From assembly GCA_021298015.1 (NCBI GenBank), contig JAJTGY010000012.1:25987-89986 (forward strand): a DNA stretch of 64,000 nt, read 5' to 3'. Source of the stretch: Flammeovirgaceae bacterium. GTDB taxonomy: Bacteria > Bacteroidota > Bacteroidia > Cytophagales > Cyclobacteriaceae. Each line of letters begins with the position of its first letter. Positions within the stretch are counted from its first letter, which is position 1. The position numbers were made by a program, and so were the translations under genes. The notes below the pieces were generated by a model, which was not told the origin of the DNA, ran no database searches, and was given only the letters and a program-made list of their open reading frames with translations. Shown piece after piece: positions 56,101-63,939 of this stretch.

Positions 56101-57233
56101 CTCCGTTCAGCCAGATTCAAAACAAGGAGATCACCTTGCGCGCAAACGTGGAGCCAAACAGCGATTTTAAAATTCAGCTTGATGTACGGAAGACGGCCGG
56201 AACGGCATTCCAGGAAATATTTAGGTTTGATGTGGACAGCGGACGATTCGAATCGTTGAGCCCCAGCCGCACGGGAAATTACAAGATCTCCATCAACACC
56301 ATTCGAACCTCTTTCCGAAACAATACAAGTCTTGAATCCGATGTGTTTCAACAATTTGCCGATAACATCCCGGCCATTCAACAACGTTTTTCTGCGGCCA
56401 CCGGGCGCAGTTATGAAACGCAATCGCAAGACGTGCTCATTCCGGCTTTTCTGGCCGCGTACTCCGGACAATCCGTTAACAAAGTCAAGCTCTCGCCATT
56501 TCCCAACATCCCGGTGCCGGGTTGGCGTGTGGACTATTCCGGACTGAATAAGATCACCGCTTTAAAAGAAGTGTTCCAATCCGTTACGATCAGTCACGGT
56601 TACAATGCCTCCTATTCGGTTTTGAACTATACCAATTCGCTGGAATACACGGACGTGGATGTGAATAACCCCGTAGAGAATTACAACCGTTCGCAGTTTG
56701 CCAACCAGGTCAACAGCAAAGGCGAACTTATTCCGGTATATGTGATCAATCAGGTTTTGATTACGGAGCAGTTTCAGCCCCTGATTGGGGTAAATGTGCG
56801 CACCAAGAGCCGGATGAATCTGCGTTTTGAGTACAAGACCAAACGCGACTTGGGTCTGAACATCTCCAATGCACAGGTAACCGAACTCAACACACGTGAT
56901 TGGTCGCTGAGTATTGGTTACACCAAAAACAATATGAAGCTCCCTGTCAAGGATCAGGGGCGCACGATCACGTTAAAAAATGACGTTACATTCCGGTTGG
57001 ACATGAGCGTGACCAACAACAGCACGATCCAACGAAAGATTGACGAGGTGAACACCATCACCAACGGGAATATTAACTTCCAGCTCAAGCCGAATGTGAG
57101 TTACGTGGTTAATCAGAAGCTCAACATCCAGATGTATCTGGACCGCAACATCAACGAGCCGCTGGTGACCAACTCCTTCCGCAGATCCAATACGCGGGTC
57201 GGTATCAAGATCCTGTTCAACCTCGCCCAATAA
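50112..57233 (+). CDS. sprA: type IX secretion outer-membrane translocon SprA (Sov)
   Basis: A 2373-residue outer-membrane protein, the pore of the type IX secretion system; in Flavobacterium johnsoniae SprA (about 2400 residues) forms a single 36-strand barrel. Residues 1-29 are a signal peptide ending SYAQ. The start is a TTG seven bases after ruvA. Strand-rich stretches run through the whole length. Clear family traits include the early QQINLSVVGKVGEKLRVTTNF region and the last strand VGIKILFNLAQ. The frame is open for over 7 kb, with no sign of decay. A cargo with a type-A T9SS tail is encoded at 35299-36462. Other T9SS genes are not in the window. Confidence 0.96.
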   Translation: MTTLHRTWQVALGLSMLLLTCWSTTASYAQFRMGRDTTRLDSLNRPVSAYRPSFRLRDRYGDPFSNYTSVSPLFLKNPKSIGLELQIDTGMNYTISEKIGRLNFRPVTTMSFPEFNLQQDRLARKEYWQSRSRALDGESAVSSRNLLPKIYVSPVLDRIFGGSYVELIPRGNVTLDFGGSWQKIENPAIPIRQQRNGGFEFDQQINLSVVGKVGEKLRVTTNFDNNNSFDFQNNLKVEYTGFKEDILKKLELGNVSLPLNNSLITGAQNLFGIKAQMQFGKMFVTAIATTQRGKQSSVRVAGSANGASQGRPFEIVGSNYDENRHFFLGQFFRDNFERWLATLPQILSGVNVTRVEVYLLNRNNDTQTLRNVVGLMDMGEAKVYRGNVLSPTLPANSPTQNGANNLFTLLPASATADNINGLLEAQGFVNGTDFEKITGARKLAPSEFTFNKELGYISLQRKLQNDEALAVAFEYTFNGRVYKVGELTEDYSNKREDEIVYLKMLRPRKIAVKDPAGRILPTWLLMMKNIYNLNVSQLTRDGFQLRVIYRDDRSGVDNPQLQEGQFARTLQLIEVFGLDRLNPYNDPQPDGNFDFVEKITINPETGAIIFPFLEPFNTALRTLFNDPREDPGLRDFLINKYVYDTLYRTTKAEAELDATKNKFFIVGSFKAGSGREIIIQGFNISQGSVKVFSGGSPLREGTDYTVDYTFGKVTILNEGILSSGKDIEITYEQQDPFAFQTRSLLGTRFDYSLNEDVNLGGTLLYYNERPLISRNLIGTEPARNFQYGLDINLKKNSRFLTKVVDALPFLETKETSTVNLNAEFAQLLPGTSNIVDGDGTSFIDDFENSATPYNMMNPQGWKLATVPTRDPRFDLAGGITNDARAGFKRAKLAWYQIDNLFYRENSRFKPGNISGKDLENHYSRAVLPQEVFPFRDPFIGNFYEQVFDLAYYPAERGQYNYNPNFSREPVTSNWAGITSAIRTEVDFDKANIEYVEFWLMDPFIKTENGRINDGTGAPPQNNTTGGRLTLHLGSISEDVMRDGKHAFENGLPNDGNLALATENEWGYVTNQQFVNNTFDNSATSRANQDVGLDGISSTNEAQKFQTFVNAIANPSEREGVLQDPSSDNFNYFLGNALDARDAKILERYKNINGMENNSPIPQGNQPFAQSGSVNPENEDLNQDNTLSDLEEYYVYNIDLKQDQLDVGKGYIVDKITPNGFPDVTWYLFRIPVRQFNAPPVGDINGFKSIRYMRMILSEFSQPAVLRFVNFRAVGNRWRRYDRNLANIGFGTPPEPNLDNFSVSVVSVEENGQQNQEKPAYVPPLRRDRDNTSAVERRLNEQSVQIQVRDLADGDARAIYKNVSLDFFNYGRIKMFFSAHGPNLNDGELVAFLRLGTDFDQNFYEIELPLKITPPGTTDLGTIWPEENEIDLELNELYALKAQRDRENYPLGQLFPLAGPRPAGKHGIRILGRPDLSQVRLMMIGIRNPRSNDGRSATVNLWANELRLTDFDRTAGWATNVVMNAKLADLGTITGSLRHLSFGYGNVQSKIYERERGETTRYDISANLNVDKLLPQNTGLKIPMFISYENTTINPNYDPANADLRLDAALKSFNTEAEREAYIRKIRDESIRRSLNFTNVRKVKVKKDAATHIWDIENFAFTYAFSEATQTNFNLLENTRRTVRGAVAWQYTFKNKPFEPFKEWKTKSPWAQLVKDFNFNPLPSTISVRGELDRSFTKIAYRNANPDQLNSRPNFQKFFVFNRFYNFRWAPAKSLTVDYNARVNAIIDEPEGDIDTQEKRDSIMTNLKRLGRMKNFEQNITMNYTLPLEKLPLTNWLNLEYRYNVGYSWRAGPVERVDTLKLGNIVQNTQNQGFNGRIDLVKLYNKIGFLKNVNSPPRPSTNLAKPKPNQPDTVKQPPEMKGLKQLTRLLMSVRNLTGQYTIDQGTILPGFLPTPKLLGMDENWAAPGWSFVLGSQDPNIRFKAAENGWLSTGTNLTAPFSQIQNKEITLRANVEPNSDFKIQLDVRKTAGTAFQEIFRFDVDSGRFESLSPSRTGNYKISINTIRTSFRNNTSLESDVFQQFADNIPAIQQRFSAATGRSYETQSQDVLIPAFLAAYSGQSVNKVKLSPFPNIPVPGWRVDYSGLNKITALKEVFQSVTISHGYNASYSVLNYTNSLEYTDVDVNNPVENYNRSQFANQVNSKGELIPVYVINQVLITEQFQPLIGVNVRTKSRMNLRFEYKTKRDLGLNISNAQVTELNTRDWSLSIGYTKNNMKLPVKDQGRTITLKNDVTFRLDMSVTNNSTIQRKIDEVNTITNGNINFQLKPNVSYVVNQKLNIQMYLDRNINEPLVTNSFRRSNTRVGIKILFNLAQ

Positions 57234-57280
57234 CCGCCAGCCGCAGTTGAAATTTGGTTTTCAGGGTGGCAAAATACCCG

Positions 57281-57288
57281 TATTTTTG
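57281..57288 (+). promoter_or_regulatory. -7 box of gcvH
   Basis: TATTTTTG matches TAnnTTTG perfectly and lies 22 bases before the gcvH ATG. A TTTG at 57253-57256 is 24 bases upstream, longer than ideal; a TTTT at 57258-57261 has the 19-base spacing. Confidence 0.5.
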
Positions 57289-57310
57289 CACCCTAAACCC
57301 TGATAAACGC

Positions 57311-57691
57311 ATGAATATCCCGGAAAACCTCCTCTACACAAAAGATCACGAATGGGTAAAAATTGATGGAAACCGCGCCACGGTGGGCATAACCGACTTT
57401 GCCCAGGGTGAGTTGGGCGACATTGTCTACGTAGATATCTCTACCGTTGGACAAGAAGTAGAGGAACATGAAGTTTTTGGCACCGTAGAGGCGGTAAAAA
57501 CGGTATCCGACTTGTTTATGCCGGTGGCCGGCAAAGTGGTGGAAGTGAACCCGGCCCTAGACGGTGCCCCTGAAAACGTCAACAGCGATCCATATGGAGC
57601 GGGCTGGATGATCAAAATTGAACTAAAAAACGTAGGCAACACGGCCGGACTATTGTCGGCTGCGCAGTACAAGGAACTTATTGGCAAATAA
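57311..57691 (+). CDS. gcvH: glycine cleavage system H protein
   Basis: A 126-residue lipoyl carrier protein that shuttles the aminomethyl group in glycine breakdown. The lipoylated Lys is Lys63 in [12 protein letters not shown]. The N-terminal pattern [20 protein letters not shown] is typical. The ATG at 57311 is preferred to an upstream in-frame start at 57254, which would add a non-conserved extension and cross the promoter. The gene is followed 15 bases later by lipA, which makes the lipoyl group this protein needs; the pairing is functional. Confidence 0.97.
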   Translation: MNIPENLLYTKDHEWVKIDGNRATVGITDFAQGELGDIVYVDISTVGQEVEEHEVFGTVEAVKTVSDLFMPVAGKVVEVNPALDGAPENVNSDPYGAGWMIKIELKNVGNTAGLLSAAQYKELIGK

Positions 57692-57706
57692 CCGGTTAGT
57701 ATAGTT

Positions 57707-58597
57707 GTGATTGAGTTGCCCGTTATATCGGTTGAAGAAGTACAGCGAAAACGCAAGCCGGACTGGCTTCGTGTAAAATTGCCCGTGGGGCCGGAGTATG
57801 CCAAGGTGCGCAAGCTGGTGGATACCCATAAACTGCATACGATTTGTGAAAGTGGCAACTGCCCGAATATGGGCGAGTGCTGGGGTGCCGGCACAGCTAC
57901 ATTTATGATTCTGGGCAACGTGTGCACGCGCAGTTGTACCTTTTGTGCCGTGGCAACCGGGCGGCCGACTGAATACGATGCCGATGAACCCAGGCGAGTA
58001 GCCGAAGCTATTCAACTCATGGGCGTGAAGCACGCGGTAATCACTTCGGTGAACCGCGATGAACTGAAAGACCGCGGTGCCGAAATTTGGTACCAAACGG
58101 TAGTACAAACCAAAGCAATAAGCCCAACCACCACGATTGAAACGTTGATCCCCGATACCAAAGGAAACTGGGATGCACTCTACCGCATGATAGAGGGTGG
58201 GCAGGAAGTGGTAAGCCACAATATGGAAACAGTCGGGCGGCTTTACCGAAAAGTGCGGCCGCAGGCCAAATATGAACGAAGCCTCGAACAGATTAAGCGC
58301 ACACGCGAAGCCGGCAAGCGGACCAAGTCCGGCATTATGCTGGGCGTGGGCGAAACGAAGGAAGAGGTTTTTCAAGCCATGGAGGACCTGGTGGCAAATG
58401 GCCTGATGATTCTCACCCTGGGCCAATATTTGCAGCCTACCAAAATGCATCTCGAGGTGGCCGAATTCATTCATCCGGAAACCTTTGAGATGTACAAAGA
58501 AGAGGGATTGAAACGTGGTTTGAAGTATGTAGAGGCCGGACCGCTCGTGCGCTCCAGCTACCATGCCGAACGCCACGTGAACGTGCCGATGAACTAA
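57707..58597 (+). CDS. lipA: lipoyl synthase
   Basis: A 296-residue radical SAM enzyme that inserts two sulfurs into octanoyl-protein to make lipoyl groups. The auxiliary cluster Cys are 47, 52 and 58 ([12 protein letters not shown]); the radical SAM cluster Cys are 73, 77 and 80 (CTRSCTFC). The C-terminal Ser ligand is in VRSSYHAE. The start is GTG at 57707. It forms an operon with gcvH. Length is normal and all ligands are intact. Confidence 0.97.
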   Translation: MIELPVISVEEVQRKRKPDWLRVKLPVGPEYAKVRKLVDTHKLHTICESGNCPNMGECWGAGTATFMILGNVCTRSCTFCAVATGRPTEYDADEPRRVAEAIQLMGVKHAVITSVNRDELKDRGAEIWYQTVVQTKAISPTTTIETLIPDTKGNWDALYRMIEGGQEVVSHNMETVGRLYRKVRPQAKYERSLEQIKRTREAGKRTKSGIMLGVGETKEEVFQAMEDLVANGLMILTLGQYLQPTKMHLEVAEFIHPETFEMYKEEGLKRGLKYVEAGPLVRSSYHAERHVNVPMN

Positions 58598-58606
58598 TGC
58601 TTGCGT

Positions 58607-59107
58607 ATGAAAGCGGGGATATGCTTTTTGATGGTACTATTCACACTGCCGGCTATGGCCCAGCAGAGTCTCCCGGAAGCCAAGCGGCCCTACCGAAAAC
58701 TGGCGGCTATTGCCGGAAACCATTGGTCGGGCACTAACATGGTGGAAGCCGGTGTAGCCTGGGGCCACCGCTGCACCTACACGAATAATTGCAATTTGAT
58801 TGCCAACCGGTTTATATACGACTACTTCTCACTTTCGGCAGAGTTTGAAACCGGTACTAACCCATTGGTGGCCGCCAAGGCCGGATATCATTTTGTTTTG
58901 GGCGTGCCTTCCGTTGGCGTAAGTACCTTGTGGTACACAGACGGAACATATTCCGACTTCGTGCTGCGACCGGAGGTCGGTCTATCGGCCTTTGGTATTG
59001 CTACTCTTTCCTATGGCTACAATCTGCAGGCCCGTCAGTCCATTGAGCGGGTCACCGTTAATCAGATCAGCCTGAAAGTGATACTCGGTACGCGATTGTT
59101 TAAGTAG
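58607..59107 (+). CDS. small exported outer-membrane-like protein
   Basis: A 166-residue protein with a signal peptide (residues 1-18, MKAGICFLMVLFTLPAMAQ). The mature part has alternating hydrophobic strands ending in Phe (VILGTRLFK), which suggests a small beta-barrel. A Cys pair is seen in HRCTYTNNCNLI. No family was recognised. The ATG at 58607 is favoured over a TTG six bases upstream. It starts nine bases after lipA and could be read with it. It is convergent with the M28 peptidase gene. Confidence 0.6.
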   Translation: MKAGICFLMVLFTLPAMAQQSLPEAKRPYRKLAAIAGNHWSGTNMVEAGVAWGHRCTYTNNCNLIANRFIYDYFSLSAEFETGTNPLVAAKAGYHFVLGVPSVGVSTLWYTDGTYSDFVLRPEVGLSAFGIATLSYGYNLQARQSIERVTVNQISLKVILGTRLFK

Positions 59108-59117
59108 TACCTGTCCG

Positions 59118-60611
59118 TTATTTTTTATCAACGGCCAGGCGATTCTCCCGGTTGGCAATTTCCCAAGCGTTGAAAAACATTGCCTTCGCTCGCTTAGCCA
59201 TCAAATCAAAATCAATTTTACTTACCTCATCGCTGGGTTGATGGTAATCTTCATGAATACCATCAAAATAGAAGATGATCGGAATTCCGTTTTTGGCAAA
59301 ATTCCAGTGGTCGCTGCGCTTATACAAGTTGGTCGGATGATTTTCATCGTTGTAGGTGTAGTCAAAGGCCAGGTGTGTGCGCAGCTTGTTATTCCGTTCG
59401 TTAATTTCATGCAACTCGCTGCTCAGTTTATCAGAACCAATCACATAGACATAGTCAGACTTCCCTTTGTGTTCGGCATCCCAGCGCCCCACCATATCCA
59501 TGTTCAGGTTAACAACTGTTTTTTCCAGCGGAAATACCGGGTGCTCGACATAGTATTGCGAGCCCAGCAAGCCAACTTCTTCGGCTGTAACCGTCATAAA
59601 CAAAATACTCCTGCGCGGACCATTTCCTTCGGCCCGGGCCTTGGCAAACACACGCGCGAGCTCTAATACACTCACCGTACCTGAACCATCATCATCCGCA
59701 CCATTGTTGATCAGGTCACCGGTGCCCTCACTTTTCTTTCCAATGTGGTCGTAGTGTGAAGTGATCACGATCACCTCATCTTTCTTGTCCGTTCCCTCCA
59801 AAAACCCCAGAACATTATCCGTCTTTACTGTCTTTACGCTCATTTGTGTCCGGTACGTAACGGCACAGGGCTTCATCTTTTTCAACAACTCAGCCCTCTT
59901 TTCATTCTTGGCCACCTCCACCAGCTTGGCATATGTCATTTTGAACATTTTCTCAGCCACCGAGGGGTTGATAAAAAAGACGCCTTTATTGCGCGGGGGC
60001 GCTAAACTCAGACCACCGCCTGAGACAAAGCTTCGCATTTGAAACGACAGACCCTTATAGTCATCGCCCGATAAGCCCAGCACGATGAATACCTGATCGG
60101 CACCGCCAGCGCGTAAACGCTCCGCTGTGCTGCGCAGGCCGGACATAGAACCCAGTGACGGAAGCCAGATCAGAACCGATTTGCCGGAGACACCCAGTTG
60201 CGCCAGGTCTGCGTCACCGCCCTGACCGGCAAAAATGACCGAGGTGTTTTTGTCGCCCTGGCTATCGGCCATACCGGTGTATACGAATAATTCGTTGTCC
60301 ACGATCTCGTCACCAATCTTCAATACCACTTTCTCCTGCCGTGTCGAAAACAACTCTACCGGCTGGAAGTAGGAACCGTTTACCGGCCCCTGTAAACCAA
60401 TTTCCTGAAAATGACTGGCGATAAACGCAGCTGCCATCCGCTGACCGCGACTGCCGGTTGCCCGACCCTCCAGAGCATCGGAGGCCAGGATGGTCAGTTG
60501 ATCTTTCAGGTTAGCCGGGCTGATTTCATCTCCGTAACGTGACGGGTCTACCTGGGCCCAGCCGGTACAGAAAACAAAGAGTGCAACCAGGTTCAGAAAA
60601 AATGATTTCAT
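59118..60611 (-). CDS. exported M28-family aminopeptidase with PA insertion
   Basis: A 497-residue secreted or periplasmic metallopeptidase. The ATG at 60611 opens a signal peptide (MKSFFLNLVALFVFCTGWAQ). A protease-associated domain sits at about 100-230. Zinc-binding residues are seen in SHYDHIG, NNGADDDGSG, VTAEEVGLLGS, LNMDMVGR and DYHQPSDE, so it is an active di-zinc peptidase by sequence. It differs from the M28 enzyme at 10972 in order of domains and in motifs. It is the last gene of the minus-strand unit with the kinase and nucleotidyltransferase genes; its link to them is unclear. Confidence 0.9.
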   Translation of the reverse strand: MKSFFLNLVALFVFCTGWAQVDPSRYGDEISPANLKDQLTILASDALEGRATGSRGQRMAAAFIASHFQEIGLQGPVNGSYFQPVELFSTRQEKVVLKIGDEIVDNELFVYTGMADSQGDKNTSVIFAGQGGDADLAQLGVSGKSVLIWLPSLGSMSGLRSTAERLRAGGADQVFIVLGLSGDDYKGLSFQMRSFVSGGGLSLAPPRNKGVFFINPSVAEKMFKMTYAKLVEVAKNEKRAELLKKMKPCAVTYRTQMSVKTVKTDNVLGFLEGTDKKDEVIVITSHYDHIGKKSEGTGDLINNGADDDGSGTVSVLELARVFAKARAEGNGPRRSILFMTVTAEEVGLLGSQYYVEHPVFPLEKTVVNLNMDMVGRWDAEHKGKSDYVYVIGSDKLSSELHEINERNNKLRTHLAFDYTYNDENHPTNLYKRSDHWNFAKNGIPIIFYFDGIHEDYHQPSDEVSKIDFDLMAKRAKAMFFNAWEIANRENRLAVDKK

Positions 60612-60643
60612 GGATGTTCGTTTCGGCTTGGAATATACTGATT

Positions 60644-61699
60644 TCAGTTTGGCAACTGCCCCCCGCATAGCTGCTCAAGCAACGTCAACTGATTGCGGGG
60701 ACGCACCAGATTTTGCCCGGCATAGTGCGTTTGATAGTAGACATCACCCAGCAGGAAGTCCGACAAAAACCGCAGGGCCATAATGAAGGTCATCATCTTG
60801 CCAGCAAAGGGTACCAGCTGGATTTCCTCCCCGGTCAGCACCGGCTCCATGGCGGACATATACCCCGTAACAACCGCTTCGTAATACTCGTCTCGCACGG
60901 CAATCCGTGTTACATCCCTTTCCTCTTCACTCACCGGGCTTACTAGCGTCCGAACCAGATCTCCTAAGTCATAGATAAAATATCCAGGCATAAGCGTATC
61001 GAGGTCGATGACGCAGGCCGGCTCATGCCGATCGCCCCACCACAAGAGATTATTGATCTTCGTATCATTATGAAAAACACGCTTGACCAGCGCCCCCGAT
61101 TGCAGGCAGGCCCGATACTGATCAACGAGCGTTGAAAAACGTTTGGCTTGTGAAATCTCCGGGCTCGCCTCAGCCAACCGGGCCGGCACTCCCCGCTCGC
61201 AGGCATCCGTGAATTGTTGCCAACGCCACGCGAGGTCGTGAAATCGGGGAATCGTTTCCCCCACGCCCGCAATTGGCAAGTTGCTCAGCAGCCGGTTAAA
61301 GCGACCAAACGCAGCCGCAGCGGCATACGCCTGAGCGGGACTTGTGGCCACATTGACCGTATAGGTTCCTGAAAGAAAGGGAAAGAGGCGCCACGGTTCA
61401 CCCGATTCGTCATACTGCAGATCACGTCCATCAACACCCTGCACGGGCTCGGGAAATAGGTAGCCCGGGTCATGCTTGTGCAGATAGTCGGCCGCCAACC
61501 GGATATTGGCCGAAATGACCTCCGGCTTTTGAAATACCTGCCGGTTAATGCGCTGCAAAATGAAACTTGGTCCCCGGGTCGGTACTTCAGCCCGATAGGT
61601 AAAATTGATGTGCCCCGTGGTGATCCGCTCCACAAGGCAATCACCTGCCGGAAGCCGGAAGCGGGCGAGGACCGCATCAACCTCTCTTGGATTTACCAA
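60644..61699 (-). CDS. NahK-like sugar kinase (APH fold)
   Basis: A 351-residue kinase of the aminoglycoside phosphotransferase fold. The catalytic motif is FHNDTKINNLLWW, followed by the metal-binding VIDLDTLMPGYFIYDLGD. This pair strongly resembles N-acetylhexosamine 1-kinase (NahK), which phosphorylates GlcNAc or GalNAc at C1. The start is a TTG that overlaps the end of the nucleotidyltransferase gene by seven bases; no good alternative exists downstream. In sequence it could also be a related homoserine kinase-like enzyme, but the neighbouring nucleotidyltransferase and sugar carrier favour a hexosamine substrate. Confidence 0.8.
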   Translation of the reverse strand: MVNPREVDAVLARFRLPAGDCLVERITTGHINFTYRAEVPTRGPSFILQRINRQVFQKPEVISANIRLAADYLHKHDPGYLFPEPVQGVDGRDLQYDESGEPWRLFPFLSGTYTVNVATSPAQAYAAAAAFGRFNRLLSNLPIAGVGETIPRFHDLAWRWQQFTDACERGVPARLAEASPEISQAKRFSTLVDQYRACLQSGALVKRVFHNDTKINNLLWWGDRHEPACVIDLDTLMPGYFIYDLGDLVRTLVSPVSEEERDVTRIAVRDEYYEAVVTGYMSAMEPVLTGEEIQLVPFAGKMMTFIMALRFLSDFLLGDVYYQTHYAGQNLVRPRNQLTLLEQLCGGQLPN

Positions 61700-62598
61700 A
61701 GTTTTTGCGGGTAATCACCCCGTTGCACCAGCTCGCGAATCCTGGACGATACGGTCTGTTTGTCTTCCTGGTAAGTAACCCCAAACCAGGTCTTTCCGCC
61801 CGGCAGTATTTTCACCTTGCCCAACTTGCGCTCGATGAGTTCGGTTACCAGCAAAGCGATGTAAATTTCAGCGCCCGGGTTGTGGTAGTTAGCCGCCACA
61901 AATTCGTGAAACATCTTTTCAGCCAGATCAAATACTTCGACCTGAAACCCCCAGCAATTCATGGAAACCGGTGCAACAGGATCCAGCACCACAGCATCAT
62001 CTTTCAGCCTGCTGATGATCTTGCCATGTTCGTGTACAATGGTGGTGTGTTCGGTCATGGAAACCAGAAAGCCCGCAGCATCCGCCTCGGCAACACCTCG
62101 GGAGACACTGCCGTGATCGGACAATACATTCCTGAGCGTATAGCCGACCATCGCGTGCTCGTGAGGTGGAGCGGTTTTGAAAAATTGCGCCAGTGAGGCA
62201 AACGCTTCGCGGCCGTAAAAATCATCGGCATTGATCACCGCAAACGGGCCGTTGATCACCTCCCGGCCACAAAGCATGGCATGAGTAGTTCCCCAGAGTT
62301 TCTTTCGGTTAACGGGCTGGTAAGCGGGTGGCACAAACTTGTCCAACGACTGAATGACAAAATCAACCATTACCTTACCTTGGAGTTTGGGCAAGAACAT
62401 GTTTCGAACCGTGTCGAGTATTTCTTCCCGAACCACGAACACAACCTGACCAAATCCTTCCCGAATGCAGTCGAAAAGGGAGTAGTCCATGATGGTTTCC
62501 CCGCCCGGGCCAAAGCCATCAATTTGTTTGATACCTCCGTAACGGCTGCCCATACCTGCGGCCATGACTAAAAGTGCGGGTTTTGTTGTGTTACTCAT
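61693..62598 (-). CDS. nucleotidyltransferase for a sugar phosphate
   Basis: A 301-residue nucleotidyltransferase. The nucleotide motif is VMAAGMGSRYGGIKQIDG, the metal-binding Asp pair is in VINADDFYG, and AMVGYTLRNVLSDHGSVSRG is characteristic of a Bacteroidota group. It should join a sugar 1-phosphate to UTP. Because it overlaps the NahK-like kinase gene, the likely product is UDP-GlcNAc or UDP-GalNAc. The next gene, an MFS carrier, is divergent at 62661, with only 62 bases between, so the promoters probably overlap. Confidence 0.85.
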   Translation of the reverse strand: MSNTTKPALLVMAAGMGSRYGGIKQIDGFGPGGETIMDYSLFDCIREGFGQVVFVVREEILDTVRNMFLPKLQGKVMVDFVIQSLDKFVPPAYQPVNRKKLWGTTHAMLCGREVINGPFAVINADDFYGREAFASLAQFFKTAPPHEHAMVGYTLRNVLSDHGSVSRGVAEADAAGFLVSMTEHTTIVHEHGKIISRLKDDAVVLDPVAPVSMNCWGFQVEVFDLAEKMFHEFVAANYHNPGAEIYIALLVTELIERKLGKVKILPGGKTWFGVTYQEDKQTVSSRIRELVQRGDYPQKLW

Positions 62599-62660
62599 CG
62601 GAATGTTTTAAAATCAACCCGTGAAAATCGCTAAAAGAATCGAATAACAAACACATCTTC

Positions 62661-63929
62661 ATGAGTTCATCCCCCAAAAATTCCTATGCCTTTTCTATTG
62701 CCATCATCGGCATGCTCTTTTTCATTTTTGGCTTTGTCACGTGGCTTAATGGTACGCTGATCCCATTTCTCAAATTGGCGTGCGATCTGAAAACCGATGC
62801 CGAAGCATTTTTGGTGACATTCGCGTTTTACATGGCCTGTTTTTTTCTGGCGATTCCCTCCTCCTATATTCTAAAGTTCACGGGATTCAAAAAAGGAATG
62901 GCCTGGGGACTTGTGGTCATGGCAGTGGGTGCTTTGATTTTTATCCCGGCTGCCCATACCCGTGTATTTGGATTTTTTCTAACCGGCCTCTTCGTGCAAG
63001 GCATGGGGTTGTCGCTCCTGCAAACCGCATCCAATCCCTACATCTCCATTATTGGGCCCATTGAGTCGGCAGCCCAACGGATCAGCATCATGGGCATTTG
63101 CAATAAGGTAGCCGGAGCCATCAGTCCGCTGGTATTAAGCGCGATTGTTTTGCAAGGGGCTTCTGAAATTGAAATGCAGGTGAACGCAGCTACCGATACG
63201 GCCACCCGCACACAATTGCTCGATTCGCTGGCGCAGCGGGTGATCTGGCCGTATGGTATCATGACCGTTGTGTTGCTGATCCTGGCTGGCATGATCTTAC
63301 TCTCGCCACTGCCCGAGATTGAAACCGCTTCGGAACATGAGCAGGAAACCAAAGCGGGTTCTAAGTCGAGTATACTGCAGTTTCCACATTTGTTATTGGG
63401 AGTCGTCTGCATTTTCGTTTACGTGGGTGCTGAGGTAATGGCCGGTGATGTGATAGGTTCCTACGGAAAGTCGCTGGGCATCAGTTTGGATGAAACGAAG
63501 AACTTCACCTCATACACCCTTTTTGCCATGGTGATTGGTTACGTAGTGGGCATATTCAGCATTCCCCGGTACATCCGGCAGGAAACCGCGCTGCGATTGT
63601 CGGCTCTCGTTGGTCTCGCGTTTTCATTGCTCATCTTGCTTACGTCAGGTTATACCTCGGTGATGTTTATTGCGCTCCTGGGCTTAGCCAATGCCCTGAT
63701 GTGGCCTGCTATTTTTCCGCTGGCAATCGATGGTTTGGGCAAATTCACCAAAATCGGTTCTGCCCTGTTGATTATGGGCATAGCCGGGGGGGCTATTATC
63801 CCGCAGGGCTATGCTGCATTGGCCGAGCAACTGGGGCCGCAGGGAGGTTTTGTAGCATCGGTGGTACCCTGCTACTTGTTCATTCTCTACTATGCGGTAA
63901 GCGGGCATCGGGTGGGGAGGGCACGGTAA
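62661..63929 (+). CDS. sugar MFS transporter, FucP/NagP-like
   Basis: A 422-residue inner-membrane carrier with twelve helices of the FucP family (proton-coupled sugar uptake). Family traits include FFIFGFVTWLNGTLIPFLK in helix 1 and the QTASNPYISIIGP segment near residue 130. FucP relatives carry fucose, glucose, galactose or N-acetylglucosamine (NagP). The divergent kinase/nucleotidyltransferase pair points to an amino sugar here. The stop is followed by 10 bases before a possible convergent gene at the right edge. Confidence 0.9.
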   Translation: MSSSPKNSYAFSIAIIGMLFFIFGFVTWLNGTLIPFLKLACDLKTDAEAFLVTFAFYMACFFLAIPSSYILKFTGFKKGMAWGLVVMAVGALIFIPAAHTRVFGFFLTGLFVQGMGLSLLQTASNPYISIIGPIESAAQRISIMGICNKVAGAISPLVLSAIVLQGASEIEMQVNAATDTATRTQLLDSLAQRVIWPYGIMTVVLLILAGMILLSPLPEIETASEHEQETKAGSKSSILQFPHLLLGVVCIFVYVGAEVMAGDVIGSYGKSLGISLDETKNFTSYTLFAMVIGYVVGIFSIPRYIRQETALRLSALVGLAFSLLILLTSGYTSVMFIALLGLANALMWPAIFPLAIDGLGKFTKIGSALLIMGIAGGAIIPQGYAALAEQLGPQGGFVASVVPCYLFILYYAVSGHRVGRAR

Positions 63930-63939
63930 CCGTACACCA

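Noticed and set aside
57650..58576. A 308-codon open frame antisense to lipA
   Set aside because: lipA has all cluster Cys; the antisense product is Cys/His-rich only because of the opposite strand.
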